Shown piece after piece: positions 34,636 to 43,733 of a stretch of DNA of 64,000 nucleotides. The stretch comes from Frigoriglobus tundricola. GTDB lineage: Bacteria > Planctomycetota > Planctomycetia > Gemmatales > Gemmataceae. The translations under genes and the position numbers were made by a program. The notes under the pieces were generated by a model. That model saw nothing but the letters and a program-made list of their open reading frames with translations, had not been told where the DNA came from and searched no databases. Within the stretch, counting starts at the first letter, position 1. Every line of letters starts with the position of its first letter. Location: contig NZ_CP053452.2 of the NCBI RefSeq assembly GCF_013128195.2, positions 5,332,001-5,396,000 of the forward strand, read 5' to 3'.

Positions 34636-36531
34636 ATGGCGACCAAAGAGACATCCGACGTTGTGCGGCTCCTCCACCGCCTGTCCGGGGAACAACCCGG
34701 CGCGGAGCCGAGCGACGGTCAGTTGCTCCAACAGTTCGTTTCGGGCCGGGACGAGGCCGCTTTCTCGACCATCCTCTTACGGCACGGTCCGCTCGTACTC
34801 GGCGTGTGCCGGCAGATCCTCCGAGACACCCACGCCGCCGAAGACGCCTTCCAGGCGACGTTCCTGGTGCTGGCACGCAAAGCCGGCACGATTCGCGATC
34901 GCGCGTCGGTCGCCGCCTGGCTGCACCGCGTGGCCGTCAACATCGCGCGCTCGGCCCGGACCGACACGACCCGCCGCCGCACACACGAATCGCAGGCCGC
35001 CACCATGTCCCCCACTTATTCCGCAGAGGACGTTCCGCCGCCGGACTGGCTGGCGTGGGTTCACGAGGAAGTCGATCGTCTGCCCGAGAAGTACCGTTTG
35101 CCCGTCGTCCTGTGTTACCTCGAAGGCCGAACGCACGAGGCGGCCGCCGCGCAGTTGGGCTGGCCGCTCGGTTCGGTCAAGGGCCGGCTCGCCCGGGCGC
35201 GGAACCTGTTGCGATCGCGCCTGGCCCGGCGCGGGCTGGCCCTTACGGCCGCGGTCCTCGGCAGCGCGCTTTCCGCCGATGCGACCGCCGCGCCCGTGCG
35301 GCCGGCGCTGCTGGAACTGACGGCGCGGGCGGCCGTAGCGTTCGGCCCCGGTGAGTTCGTGGCCGACACTCCGAGTGCGGCTCACGCGCTCGCGGAAGGC
35401 GCGCTCCGCGCCATGACGGCGACCAGGGTGTCTTCGCTCGTTGTTCCGGTGTTGGTTCTCGCTCTCGTCGGGGCGGGTGCCGCCTTCGCTTGGAGCGGAA
35501 CCGAGCCGGTCCTCCCCGGCGGATCGATCGGGGGCACGGTGAAGGTCGGGAACGTCGCCCCGCTCGCTGCTCCCGCACCCGTACCCCAGGAAGATAAAGC
35601 CGCGAAGGAGCTGGAAACGCGGGTGGCCCCTGTCCGCACGAAGGCGGTGAAGTACCTCAAGGACACACAGGACAAGAACGGGAGCTGGGAAGCGGTCGGG
35701 CAGACGGAACTTGCCGGCCTCAAAGGCGGGACCACGGCACTTGCGGCGCTCGCGCTTCTGGAAGCCGGCGTCCCGGCGAACGACCCGGCGGTCGCGAAGG
35801 CCGTCGAGTACCTGCTCACGCTCAAGGCGGACAAGACCTACGTCGTGAGCCTCAAGACCCAGGTGCTGGCCCGAGCCGATGCGAAAAAGCACGCGAAGGA
35901 GATCCAGGCCGGCGCCGACTGGCTGATGGAAAACGCCATCGTGAAGGACAAGAAGCTCCAGGGCTGGTCGTACCCGGGCAACGCGATCGCGGACAACTCC
36001 AACACGCACTTCGCGGTCACGGGCCTGCACGCCGCGGCTCAGGCTGGCGCGAAGGTGGACGCCGAGATCTGGCCGAAGCTTCGAGCCTACTACACCGACA
36101 CGCAGATGAATACCGGCGGCTGGCCGTACCACAACGCCGGCGCCCAGAGCGCCAGCGACACCATGACGATTAACGGGCTCCTGGCGCTCACCCTCGCCGC
36201 GAAGCACGACAACCCTGCGAAGGGACCGGACCCGGCGTTCGAGAAGGGGATGGCGTTCCTCCTCGACAACGACCTGCCCGCCGTCCGGGGCAAGAGCCTG
36301 TTCGTCACGTGGATGTCCGTTGCCGAACTCGGCCGGGCGCTTGGCACCTCCGAGTTCAAGTCCGGCAAACGGGCGTGTGCGTGGTACCGCGAAGGGGTCG
36401 AGAAGATGTTGAAGACCCAGCAGGAAAACGGCTCGCTGAAAGACGCCAAGTTCCCGGGCGGTCTCGATGCGGGCCACCCGGTCATCAGTACCGCATGCGG
36501 GTTGTACGTCCTCGGGCCGCCGAAGAAGTGA
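34636..36531 (+). CDS. ECF sigma factor fused to a membrane helix and an alpha/alpha-toroid domain
   Basis: A 631-residue protein. Residues ~20-200 are an ECF sigma factor: region 2 ([50 protein letters not shown]) and region 4 ([41 protein letters not shown]). One transmembrane helix lies near 266-287 ([18 protein letters not shown]). Residues ~315-631 contain prenyltransferase/squalene-cyclase-type repeats ([53 protein letters not shown]). The layout fits a sigma factor with a built-in extracytoplasmic sensor. No anti-sigma gene is adjacent. Confidence 0.87.
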   Translation: MATKETSDVVRLLHRLSGEQPGAEPSDGQLLQQFVSGRDEAAFSTILLRHGPLVLGVCRQILRDTHAAEDAFQATFLVLARKAGTIRDRASVAAWLHRVAVNIARSARTDTTRRRTHESQAATMSPTYSAEDVPPPDWLAWVHEEVDRLPEKYRLPVVLCYLEGRTHEAAAAQLGWPLGSVKGRLARARNLLRSRLARRGLALTAAVLGSALSADATAAPVRPALLELTARAAVAFGPGEFVADTPSAAHALAEGALRAMTATRVSSLVVPVLVLALVGAGAAFAWSGTEPVLPGGSIGGTVKVGNVAPLAAPAPVPQEDKAAKELETRVAPVRTKAVKYLKDTQDKNGSWEAVGQTELAGLKGGTTALAALALLEAGVPANDPAVAKAVEYLLTLKADKTYVVSLKTQVLARADAKKHAKEIQAGADWLMENAIVKDKKLQGWSYPGNAIADNSNTHFAVTGLHAAAQAGAKVDAEIWPKLRAYYTDTQMNTGGWPYHNAGAQSASDTMTINGLLALTLAAKHDNPAKGPDPAFEKGMAFLLDNDLPAVRGKSLFVTWMSVAELGRALGTSEFKSGKRACAWYREGVEKMLKTQQENGSLKDAKFPGGLDAGHPVISTACGLYVLGPPKK

Positions 36532-36552
36532 CAAACTGTTCCCTGGGTGTTC

Positions 36553-36616
36553 CCTGGGACCGCGGCCGTCTCGGCCGCTCTTCGCCAAGAGCGGCCGAGA
36601 CGGCCGCGGTCCCAGG
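36553..36616. repeat. Perfect 30-bp palindrome at a convergent gene end
   Basis: Arms 36553-36582 and 36587-36616 (outer CCTGGGACCGCGGCCGTCTC) are exact complements with only a 4-nt CGCC loop. It lies 22 bp after the sigma-fusion gene and before the convergent M28 peptidase gene. Confidence 0.88.
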
Positions 36617-36689
36617 AGAAAACCTCATCTGCGATTCGGTATCACCCACCGGGCGCGGCGCCGGGTGGGCCTTCGGCCTTTCCTCCCGG

Positions 36690-38363
36690 CTACTTCCGCG
36701 GCAGCAGTTCCGGCAGGTTCGCGATCCGCATCGCGGTCACCGCCATCACCTGCGCGCCCTGGATCAGGTTCGGCTCCTTCGCCTTGTCGAACGTGTCGCT
36801 CTGCGTGTGGTGCGTCAGCCGGTACTCGTCCGCGTCCTGCCGGCACGCGAAGCCCGGGACGCCCGCGCTCTCGAACGGCAAGTGGTCCGTCCCGCCCTGG
36901 CGGCCGGCGTCCAGCCCCTTCCAGCCGTCCACGGCCTTGAGCGATTCGAGGTGCGGCTCCAGGAACGGAATGATGTTGGTGCGGCCCTGCGTGCCGAACC
37001 CCAGCACCTTGCCGGTGCCGGTGTCGTGGACGAGCGCGACCGAGTGCTTCGGCAGATCGGCCTTGTACTTCTCCACGTACTTCCGCGACCCGTACAGCCC
37101 CTGTTCCTCGCCGGTGAACAGACAGAACCGGATCGTCCGCTTCGGCGCCTCGCCCTTCTTGGCCAGCGCCGCGACCACGCGCGCCGTCTCCAGGACCACG
37201 CAACTACCGGTCCCGTTATCCGTGGTGCCGCTCGCGAGCTCCCAGGAGTCGAGGTGCGCGCCGACCACCACGATCTCGTCCGGCTTCTCGCTCCCGCGGA
37301 CCTCACCGATGGTGTTGTAAACGACGATCGGGCCGGGGACGAACTTGTTGCTGATCTCCACTTCCACGCGCGTGGTCTCTTTCGGGCGCGAAGCGAGCCG
37401 CCACAACAGCGCGTAGTGCTCGTGGACCATGTACACGCGGGCGATGCCCTCTTCCGCCACGGCCCGATCACCCCGCCACCCGCCGGTTGTAACGAGGAGC
37501 CCGTGCGGCTTGCCCGAGTCGGAAACGACACAGGCCGCCCCTTCCGCCTTGAGGAAGTCGTTCAGTTCGGTCTGGAACTGGCCCCCGAAGCCCCCGAACT
37601 CGCCGCCCTTTTTCGGCTGCTCTTTGGGTTGATCTTTCGGTTGCCCCTTGGGCTGCTCCTTGGGTTGTTCGTTCTTGACGTCGTACCGCACGAACGGCGG
37701 GGCCTCCTTGGCGTCCTTCTTCGGCTCCTCTTTCTTCAGCTCCTCTTTCTTCGGCTCCTCTTTCTTCGGCTCCTCCTTCTTGGGAGTGGGCCGGCCGCCC
37801 AGATAGCTGTTCAGGTCCGTGACCGGGGCGACCTTGGCCGGCGGCTGACGCAGGATGACGGCGTTCTTCAGTTTCCCCTTGTATGCCTGCAAATCGTCCT
37901 TGGTGCGGGCGTTCAGGATGACCACGTCGCCGGTGACCTTCCCCTTCGTACCGGGCGACCACCCCGCTGAGGCGACGGTCAGCTCGACGCCGGTGCCCGG
38001 CTCGACGAGCCGCATGCTCGCCTTGCCGCGCTCCCACCCGTAGGGGATCTCCCACGGTTCCAGGCGGACGTTCTCCAGCCCGTACTCCTTCATCTTCTCG
38101 GCGGTCCACTTGTTCGCCCTCTCCAGGCTCGCGGACCCGGTCAGCCGCCCGCCGATCCGGTCGGACAGGTACTCGAGGTTCTTCATGATCTCCGACCGCG
38201 CCTTGATCTCGGCCACGAGCGCGCGGTCCAGGTCCGCCGCGGCCATGTGCGGCATCGGGGCGGGGTCGAGCGGCGCCGCGGGAGTGCGGTTGGTCAGGAG
38301 GAGGCACAGCCCGCCGATGACGGCGGACAGCGCGAGGCGCGAAACGGGGACACGCGGCAGCAT
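36690..38363 (-). CDS. Secreted M28-family zinc metallopeptidase with Lys/Glu-Pro repeats
   Basis: A 557-residue protein with signal peptide (MLPRVPVSRLALSAVIGGLCLLL). The C-terminal half is the M28 aminopeptidase domain with metal ligands in VVGAHLDSWE (His, Asp), GTTDNGTG (Asp), FTGEEQG (Glu-Glu), LVHDTGTG (Asp) and RLTHHTQSDT (His). The middle region, where a protease-associated domain is expected, carries low-complexity repeats KKEEP (four units) and KEQPKGQPKDQPK. It would remove N-terminal amino acids from peptides outside the cytoplasm. The start is set by the signal peptide; the frame is open to 38444. Confidence 0.9.
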   Translation of the reverse strand: MLPRVPVSRLALSAVIGGLCLLLTNRTPAAPLDPAPMPHMAAADLDRALVAEIKARSEIMKNLEYLSDRIGGRLTGSASLERANKWTAEKMKEYGLENVRLEPWEIPYGWERGKASMRLVEPGTGVELTVASAGWSPGTKGKVTGDVVILNARTKDDLQAYKGKLKNAVILRQPPAKVAPVTDLNSYLGGRPTPKKEEPKKEEPKKEELKKEEPKKDAKEAPPFVRYDVKNEQPKEQPKGQPKDQPKEQPKKGGEFGGFGGQFQTELNDFLKAEGAACVVSDSGKPHGLLVTTGGWRGDRAVAEEGIARVYMVHEHYALLWRLASRPKETTRVEVEISNKFVPGPIVVYNTIGEVRGSEKPDEIVVVGAHLDSWELASGTTDNGTGSCVVLETARVVAALAKKGEAPKRTIRFCLFTGEEQGLYGSRKYVEKYKADLPKHSVALVHDTGTGKVLGFGTQGRTNIIPFLEPHLESLKAVDGWKGLDAGRQGGTDHLPFESAGVPGFACRQDADEYRLTHHTQSDTFDKAKEPNLIQGAQVMAVTAMRIANLPELLPRK

Positions 38364-38670
38364 ATAACGGCTCCAAAAATGTGGGAAGGCACAAGTCATA
38401 AAGTGGGGAGGTGATGTATTGTGCGCGGACGGCGGGAGCGACACAATGGGCAGGTTATTAAAATAGAGGACGCCGCCGTGACCTCGATGCGGGTCGCGCT
38501 CGCTCTCAATTCGGGCATCTCACGAACGGCGAAAAACCTGACGGAAGATGGGCTGTTTAGAGGGACTGTCGAGCCTCACCGCGCCGCGCTTTCAACTTGG
38601 CGCCACGCCGCGCCCTCGGTATGACGCCCGACCCGCGTGAGCCCGCGCGGGCCAGGTTTGAGGGTCACGG
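38364..38670. other. Divergent promoter region
   Basis: About 300 bp between the M28 peptidase and lipoprotein genes. A fragment GCACAAGTCATAAAGT near 38390 resembles the CAAGTCATAA repeats elsewhere. A plus-strand frame at 38421-38624 has no support. No large palindrome. Confidence 0.4.
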
Positions 38671-39687
38671 ATGCCCGGTCGCCGGCCGCTCGTCGCACTC
38701 GTCGCGCTGTTCACCCTGCCGCTGCCCGCGTGCCTGCACGTGAGCGCGCAGATCGACCCCGCCGCGGTCAAAGACGAAGCGCCGAAGGTCGCGACGAAGC
38801 CCGCCGACACGCCCCCGCCGCCGCGCCTCGAGTTCGCGGTTCTGCCGCGGGTTCCGGGCACGCTCGTGCAGGGGACGAGGTCCGCGAGCCCGGCCGGTAC
38901 CCCCGCCGCCCCACAACCGACCGGTCCGCCGAAGCCGTTCGACCCGACGACGGGCGGGGCGACCGTCGCATCAAATGCATCGAACATCGAACCCGGCCTG
39001 CTCCCGCTGGCGGCCCAGACCAACCCGGTGGCGTATGAGACGCCGCTTCTCGCGGCCGTCCGGGCGCACACCGAGGGCAACCCGCAGCGGGCCATCGAGA
39101 TCATCCGCACCCTCAACCCGCAGAACCAGGACCTCGTACTCGCTCTGGTGCCCGTTCTCGCCCGCGGGGCCACGGCCGACCTGACCAACGACCCGGCAAC
39201 GGTCGCGGCGCTGGTCGATCAGCTCCGCTCCGCCCTCGAGCGGCTGGAGGCCCGAGCGGCGCTGCGGATCGAGAAGGCCACCTTCTGCAGCGACGTGTCC
39301 GGCTTCGGTAAGTTCCTGCCGTGGCCGGACAATAACGCCCACAAGCCGAACACCCGGGTTCAGCTCTATCTCGAAGTACGGAACCTCGTCAGCCAGCCGG
39401 TCGGCAATGATTTCGTGACCGGCGTTCAGGCGGCCGTCGAGGTCCGCGACGCGAAGGGCAATTTGGTTGAGCAGATCGACGAACGCGACCCCAAGCGCCG
39501 CGTGTCGATCGTGCGGTACGTGAAGTCGATCCGGACGCAGTCGCCGCTGCACGACTTCCACGTCTACTACGAGTTCCCGGCGCCGAGTACCCCGGGCGTG
39601 TACACGATCGCCGTCGAACTCCGTGACTCCAACGGCCAGCGCCCGGTGAAGACGCCGCCGATGCAGTTCTGCGTGGCGGGGCCGTGA
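38671..39687 (+). CDS. Probable lipoprotein of unknown function
   Basis: A 338-residue protein. The N-terminus MPGRRPLVALVALFTLPLPACLHV has a lipobox-like LPAC at about residues 18-21, suggesting lipid attachment. A Pro/Ala-rich linker (~30-95) leads to a helical part (LLAAVRAHTEGNPQRAIEIIRTL, VAALVDQLRSALERLEARAAL) and a C-terminal beta-sandwich (VQLYLEVRNLVSQPVGNDFV, HDFHVYYEFPAPSTPGVYTIAVEL). The order suggests an envelope-associated planctomycete protein. Function unknown. Confidence 0.7.
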   Translation: MPGRRPLVALVALFTLPLPACLHVSAQIDPAAVKDEAPKVATKPADTPPPPRLEFAVLPRVPGTLVQGTRSASPAGTPAAPQPTGPPKPFDPTTGGATVASNASNIEPGLLPLAAQTNPVAYETPLLAAVRAHTEGNPQRAIEIIRTLNPQNQDLVLALVPVLARGATADLTNDPATVAALVDQLRSALERLEARAALRIEKATFCSDVSGFGKFLPWPDNNAHKPNTRVQLYLEVRNLVSQPVGNDFVTGVQAAVEVRDAKGNLVEQIDERDPKRRVSIVRYVKSIRTQSPLHDFHVYYEFPAPSTPGVYTIAVELRDSNGQRPVKTPPMQFCVAGP

Positions 39688-39848
39688 CCGCGCCCCGGTT
39701 TGTGTTCGGTGTAGCGGGGGCACGCCACAGCAGACCTCTGGGGCTCTGCCACCGTTCGGAAGAATTTGTATTTTGAACAGTCGATGGTTTGGGTGTGCCA
39801 CCGGAGCCGAATGTCGAAGACACTCAACACGAAACCCAAACGCGATCG

Positions 39849-40526
39849 ATGCCCGATATCTTTTTCCACGCCGGCACCGTAACCCGTGACGAGCGCAGGC
39901 GGGTGTTCAAACAGACCGGGGCCACGCTCTGGTTCACGGGGTTGTCGGGTTCGGGCAAGTCCACGCTGGCGATGGCCCTGGAACGGGCGCTCGTCCAGCG
40001 CGGGCACCTGGCGTACACGCTCGACGGTGACAACGTCCGGTTCGGGTTGAACGCCGGGCCGAAAATTCTGACCGAGACGCGCGGGTACTCCGAGGACCAG
40101 GCGAACCGGTTCGGGCTCGGGTTCTCCGCCGCGGACCGCGAGGAGAACATCCGCCGCGTCAGTGAGGTCGCGAAACTGTTCGCCGACGCCGGCCTGTTCG
40201 CCCTGACCAGCTTCATCAGCCCGTACCGCAAGGACCGCGACGCGGCCCGCAAGATCCACGATCAAAACAAGACCGGGGCGCTCCCGTTCATCGAGGTGTT
40301 CGTGAACACCCCGCTCGACACCTGCGAGAAGCGCGACCCCAAGGGGCTGTACAAACAGGCCCGCGCCGCGGTCGCCACCGGCAGGGCGGCGGGGTTCACC
40401 GGCGTGGACGACCCCTACGAACCGCCGCTCAGCCCGGAGCTGACGTTCGACGCGGCCGCGCAGCCCGTCGAGCAGGGCGTGGAACTGGTGCTGGGGCACC
40501 TGGAAGCGAAGGGGCTGCTGACGTGA
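39849..40526 (+). CDS. cysC: Adenylylsulfate kinase
   Basis: A 225-residue P-loop kinase. Walker A is GLSGSGKS (residues 31-38), followed by the APS-kinase signature LDGDNVRFGLN, then NIRRVSEVAKLFADAGLFAL and FISPYRKDRDAAR, which contact substrate. It phosphorylates adenosine 5'-phosphosulfate to PAPS, in sulfate assimilation or for sulfotransferases. No sulfate adenylyltransferase gene is adjacent, so it stands alone here. The ATG at 39849 is in the expected position; a longer frame starts at 39789. Confidence 0.93.
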   Translation: MPDIFFHAGTVTRDERRRVFKQTGATLWFTGLSGSGKSTLAMALERALVQRGHLAYTLDGDNVRFGLNAGPKILTETRGYSEDQANRFGLGFSAADREENIRRVSEVAKLFADAGLFALTSFISPYRKDRDAARKIHDQNKTGALPFIEVFVNTPLDTCEKRDPKGLYKQARAAVATGRAAGFTGVDDPYEPPLSPELTFDAAAQPVEQGVELVLGHLEAKGLLT

Positions 40527-40939
40527 CCCGACCGGGGTGTGAAAGGGAGCGGGTGGCGCGGGCCGCGGGAGCTGCCGAGGGGCGCCCGTTTATGACGCGC
40601 TGCGCGAATGCGCCGCGCCTTGCGCGTGGCGCGATTGCGCCGCGCAGGGCGGTGGCCGGGTGGGTAGAATTTCTTTCTCATCCCGCGCGCTCTGTTGACC
40701 CGACCCATTTTCTCTATTCCACTGCATACACCCTAGCCGGAGCAACCGCGCGGCGAACTGGACAATCCCGCCATTTTGACTCAACTCGGGTGCAAAGGCT
40801 GCTTGAATGTGCTGCACGGCCAACGTAGAGTTGTCCCGGCTTGACTCGCAGGGCCGCTCACCACGCGATTCTGCCGCCTTCGGGACGCCCGCGAACCGCA
40901 CCCGTGGGGTTCCCCATTAACCGGATCATCGGGAAGACC
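40527..40939. other. Intergenic region without a supported gene
   Basis: About 410 bp. It contains GCGC-rich direct and inverted short repeats at about 40595-40650 (TGCGCGAATGCGCCGCGCC, GGCGCGATTGCGCCGCGC) and a more AT-rich part near 40685-40740. Frames here have no ribosome binding site or family resemblance. Confidence 0.4.
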
Positions 40940-41662
40940 ATGCCGGCCATCACTCCACACGAAACCGCCGAGCACCCGGTCGAAGGGTTCCGCTCCGTCG
41001 CGCTGCCGGCCCACCCGACCCGGCCGTTTCGTGTGTACCTGCCCACCGACTACCAGCCGAAGTACGCGTACCCGCTCGTCGTCCTCTTCCACGCCGACGG
41101 CGAGTGCGAAGAGCACGCGGCCCGGCTCGTCCCGCTCCTCAGCCGCCGGAACTACATCGCCCTGTGCCTGCGCGGGCCGGTGAACCGGAGCACGCGGTCG
41201 GACGGGCGCCCGGCGTTCGGCTGGGCGGCGCTCCCGGACCGCGGGGCGCGTGCCGCCCTCGCGTACACCGCCACCGAGTACAACGTGCACCCGGCCCGCG
41301 TGTTTCTACTGGGCGTGGCGGAGGGGGCGACGGCCGCCCTCCGGTTCGGTCACGCGCTGGGCGCCCTGAGGTCGCGCCGGGGCCAGCGCCTCGCCGCGGC
41401 CGGGGTCGTGGCGCTCAACGGAACGCTGCCAAAGGGGCGCGTGCCGGTCCGGGACCTGCGCGTGCTGATCGGCCACGGGAGCGCCAACCCGGTGGTCCCG
41501 CTCGCCGAGGCCCGCCGCGGCGCCGACCGGCTGACCGCCGCCGGTGCGGTGGTGCGGCTCACCCGCTATGCCACGTCCCGGCGCGTCCACGCCGACATGC
41601 TCCGCGACGCCAACCGCTGGATCATGACCCAGGTGGCCGACACCGCGGATACGAAGGACTGA
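40940..41662 (+). CDS. Alpha/beta-hydrolase-fold protein lacking the nucleophile serine
   Basis: A 240-residue protein. It opens like planctomycete carboxylesterases (PFRVYLPTDYQPKYAYPLVVLFHADGECEEH) and reaches the nucleophile elbow as FLLGVAEGATAAL, where the GxSxG motif reads GVAEG with Ala in the serine position. Later VLIGHGSANPVVPLAEA and RRVHADML hold the regions where the Asp and His normally sit. The fold seems complete, but standard serine hydrolysis is not possible, so it may be a pseudoenzyme or binding protein. No signal peptide. Confidence 0.75.
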   Translation: MPAITPHETAEHPVEGFRSVALPAHPTRPFRVYLPTDYQPKYAYPLVVLFHADGECEEHAARLVPLLSRRNYIALCLRGPVNRSTRSDGRPAFGWAALPDRGARAALAYTATEYNVHPARVFLLGVAEGATAALRFGHALGALRSRRGQRLAAAGVVALNGTLPKGRVPVRDLRVLIGHGSANPVVPLAEARRGADRLTAAGAVVRLTRYATSRRVHADMLRDANRWIMTQVADTADTKD

Positions 41663-41691
41663 TCACTGAACTGTGCGGCCGGTTTTTGTGA

Positions 41692-41763
41692 GTGGGACAA
41701 AGCTCTGCGCCGTCCCACCGGGCTCGCGTCGCGCGGGTGGGACGGCGCAAAGCCTTGTCCCAC
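41692..41763. repeat. 28-bp inverted repeat at a convergent gene end
   Basis: Arms 41692-41719 and 41736-41763 (outer GTGGGACAA) match at all but two positions, with a 16-nt loop. It lies between the hydrolase-like gene and the convergent response-regulator gene. Its sequence is unrelated to the other palindromes. Confidence 0.82.
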
Positions 41764-41776
41764 CCCACAAAGCGAC

Positions 41777-42382
41777 CTATGGCACCCCTTCTGTCAGCAG
41801 CTTCACCAGTTCCGCAACCGATCCGGCGTTCACCTTCTTCATGAGCCGCGCCCGGCGGTCCTCCACGGCCCGGACGCTCAACCCCAGGTCCTCGGCCATT
41901 TCGCGGTTCGTCTTACCGGTGGCGATCAGGTCGAGTACCTCCCGCTCCTTCGCGGTCAGGGCCGCGAGCCGGGCGCTCGCGTCGGACGCCGACTGCCGGG
42001 CCGCGCGGGCGGCCGCGTCTTTCTCCAGAGCTTTCCGCACGTGCGTGAGGAGCTCGTCCAGCCGGAAGGGCTTCTCCAGGAGCGTGACCGCGCCGAGCGT
42101 CATCGCCTCCACCGCGATGCGCACGTCGGCGTGCCCGCTGATCATCACGATCGGGATCGTCAGCCCGTCGTCCGCGAGCTTCCGCTGGAGCTCCAGGCCG
42201 GTCACCCCCGGCATCCGGACGTCCAGCACGAGGCAGCCGGGCTCGTCCGCGTAGGCGGCGAGGAACCCGGCGGCCGAGGTGAAGGCGCGGATCGGGCGCC
42301 CGAGCAACTTCCCGGCGCTCTTGAGCGCCCGGCCCACGGCCTCGTCGTCATCGACCACGAAAATCACCGGCTCCGCGCTCAC
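41777..42382 (-). CDS. FixJ-type response regulator
   Basis: A 201-residue protein. The receiver domain has the acidic pocket VVDDDEA, phospho-acceptor Asp54 in LVLDVRMPG, and Lys104 in LLEKPFRL. The C-terminal LuxR-type helix-turn-helix (LTAKEREVLDLIATGKTNREMAEDLGLSVRAVEDRRARLMKK) marks the FixJ/NarL class. GTG at 42382 overlaps the kinase stop (GTGA). It should bind DNA when phosphorylated by its partner kinase. It may control the divergent nitrate operon, which is an inference from position only. Confidence 0.92.
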   Translation of the reverse strand: MSAEPVIFVVDDDEAVGRALKSAGKLLGRPIRAFTSAAGFLAAYADEPGCLVLDVRMPGVTGLELQRKLADDGLTIPIVMISGHADVRIAVEAMTLGAVTLLEKPFRLDELLTHVRKALEKDAAARAARQSASDASARLAALTAKEREVLDLIATGKTNREMAEDLGLSVRAVEDRRARLMKKVNAGSVAELVKLLTEGVP

Positions 42383-43485
42383 GAACGCTCCTCCCGATAC
42401 ACCGGCAGCGCGAGTGTGAACTCGGCGCCGCCCTCGACCGACCGCGCCGACAGCCGGCCGCCGTGGGCCTCGGCCGCGGACCGGCTGATCGCGAGCCCCA
42501 GCCCCATGCCGTCCGTCTTCGTCGTGTAGAACCGCTCGAACACGCGCTCCGGGTGGACGAGCCCGGTGCCGGTGTCCCGCACGCGGACGAGCACCGTCGC
42601 GCCCTCGGACGCGGTCTCGATCAGCACGGTGCGCGGACCGGCGCCGCGGGCCGCGATCGATTCGATCGCGTTCTGGAGCAGGTTGAAGGCGACCTGCTCC
42701 AGTTGCACGCGGTCGCCGTGCGTGGGCGGCAGCGGCTCCGCGAGCCGGAGCTGGACCTGCACGCCGGCCAGCCGCACGCTCCAGTCCAGCAAGCGAACGA
42801 CGGCACGAACCGTCTCGTTCAGATCGACGGGACCGTGGTCCGGCTGCGCCCGGCGCACCGTCCGGCGCATGGACCGCACGATCTCGGCGGCCCGGTGCGA
42901 CTGCTCCGCGATCTCACCGAGCGCGGCCGTCAGGTCCGGTGTGACCGTCGCGCTCGCGCCCCCCAGATGGGCCGCGATATCGGCCTGAAGGCACAGGGCC
43001 GCGAGCGGCTGGTTCAGTTCGTGCGCGAGGACCGTCGCGAGCTCGCCCGCGACCGCCAGTCGGCCCATCCGGGCGAGGTCGGCCTCGTGCCGCCGGCTCC
43101 GCTCCTCCGCCCGCCGCCGGAGCACCCCCAGGAGCGTTGTCATACTAATGGCAAAGAGCGCGAGGCAGCGGTTCGCGATCACCTTCCACATCTCGGTCGT
43201 CCCGCGCTCGGGCACGATCCCCAATTTGAGTACGGTGAGCCCCATACAGAGCACGGCCACGGCCGGGCCGACCCACCCGGGCTTCGCGCGAAGGGCGACC
43301 AGCACCGCGAACGTGTACGGCACCGCACTCGCCACGCCCAGCGGCAGGCACAGGTCCACCGCGAACACGGTCGTGACCAGTACCAGCGCGAATGAAGCGG
43401 GATGACTCGTGACGCTCGGCTTCACACGCGCCCACTCCCCGCGGGTGGCGTTGTGCGTTGTCGGTAGGCACTCCGTCTGACCCAC
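42379..43485 (-). CDS. Membrane-bound sensor histidine kinase
   Basis: A 368-residue HisKA-type kinase. Three to four hydrophobic segments cover residues ~30-122 (FALVLVTTVFAVDLCLPLGV, VLVALRAKPGWVGPAVAVLC, CLALFAISMTTLLGVL) with very little periplasmic loop. The phosphorylated His155 lies in LAHELNQPLAAL. The ATP-binding domain has N-box LLQNAIESI, G1 VRDTGTGL and G2 TDGMGLGLAISRS. The 'HELNQPLAAL' form is the FixL/DctB-like class. No PAS or haem domain is seen, so the signal is unknown, perhaps membrane-borne. The GTG start at 43485 is one of several in-frame options. Confidence 0.9.
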   Translation of the reverse strand: MGQTECLPTTHNATRGEWARVKPSVTSHPASFALVLVTTVFAVDLCLPLGVASAVPYTFAVLVALRAKPGWVGPAVAVLCMGLTVLKLGIVPERGTTEMWKVIANRCLALFAISMTTLLGVLRRRAEERSRRHEADLARMGRLAVAGELATVLAHELNQPLAALCLQADIAAHLGGASATVTPDLTAALGEIAEQSHRAAEIVRSMRRTVRRAQPDHGPVDLNETVRAVVRLLDWSVRLAGVQVQLRLAEPLPPTHGDRVQLEQVAFNLLQNAIESIAARGAGPRTVLIETASEGATVLVRVRDTGTGLVHPERVFERFYTTKTDGMGLGLAISRSAAEAHGGRLSARSVEGGAEFTLALPVYREERS

Positions 43486-43615
43486 TGCCCGGAGCGCGAG
43501 CGAATGTGGTCCCGTCGCGAGGGAGTCGAAAAATCGAGAATGCAGAAAAATTCACGGGGAAAAAGCATGTGGTTTTCCACGTATTCGCCCACGTCAAGTA
43601 AGTGGTTTCCTATTC

Positions 43616-43631
43616 TGGCACACCAAATGCA
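43616..43631 (+). promoter_or_regulatory. Candidate sigma-54 (-24/-12) promoter of the nitrate operon
   Basis: TGGCACACCAAATGCA has the GG-N10-GC spacing of RpoN promoters (consensus TGGCAC-N5-TTGCA), with one mismatch in the -12 half. It lies about 100 bp before the first gene of the nitrogen-assimilation operon. A small GTGG-TTTT-CCAC palindrome at 43569-43580 lies about 35 bp upstream and could bind a regulator. Confidence 0.5.
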
Positions 43632-43733
43632 ATCCTCACACCAACTTTTCAAACTCGGAATTCGCTTGGCTCTCAACACCGCATGTACCGGTCCGTCCGG
43701 TACGTGGCGAGAGCGTTTTGCCCGGAGGATACC

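Noticed and set aside
38421..38624. Possible 67-residue gene in a divergent promoter gap
   Set aside because: No supporting start signal or similarity; lies where promoters are expected.
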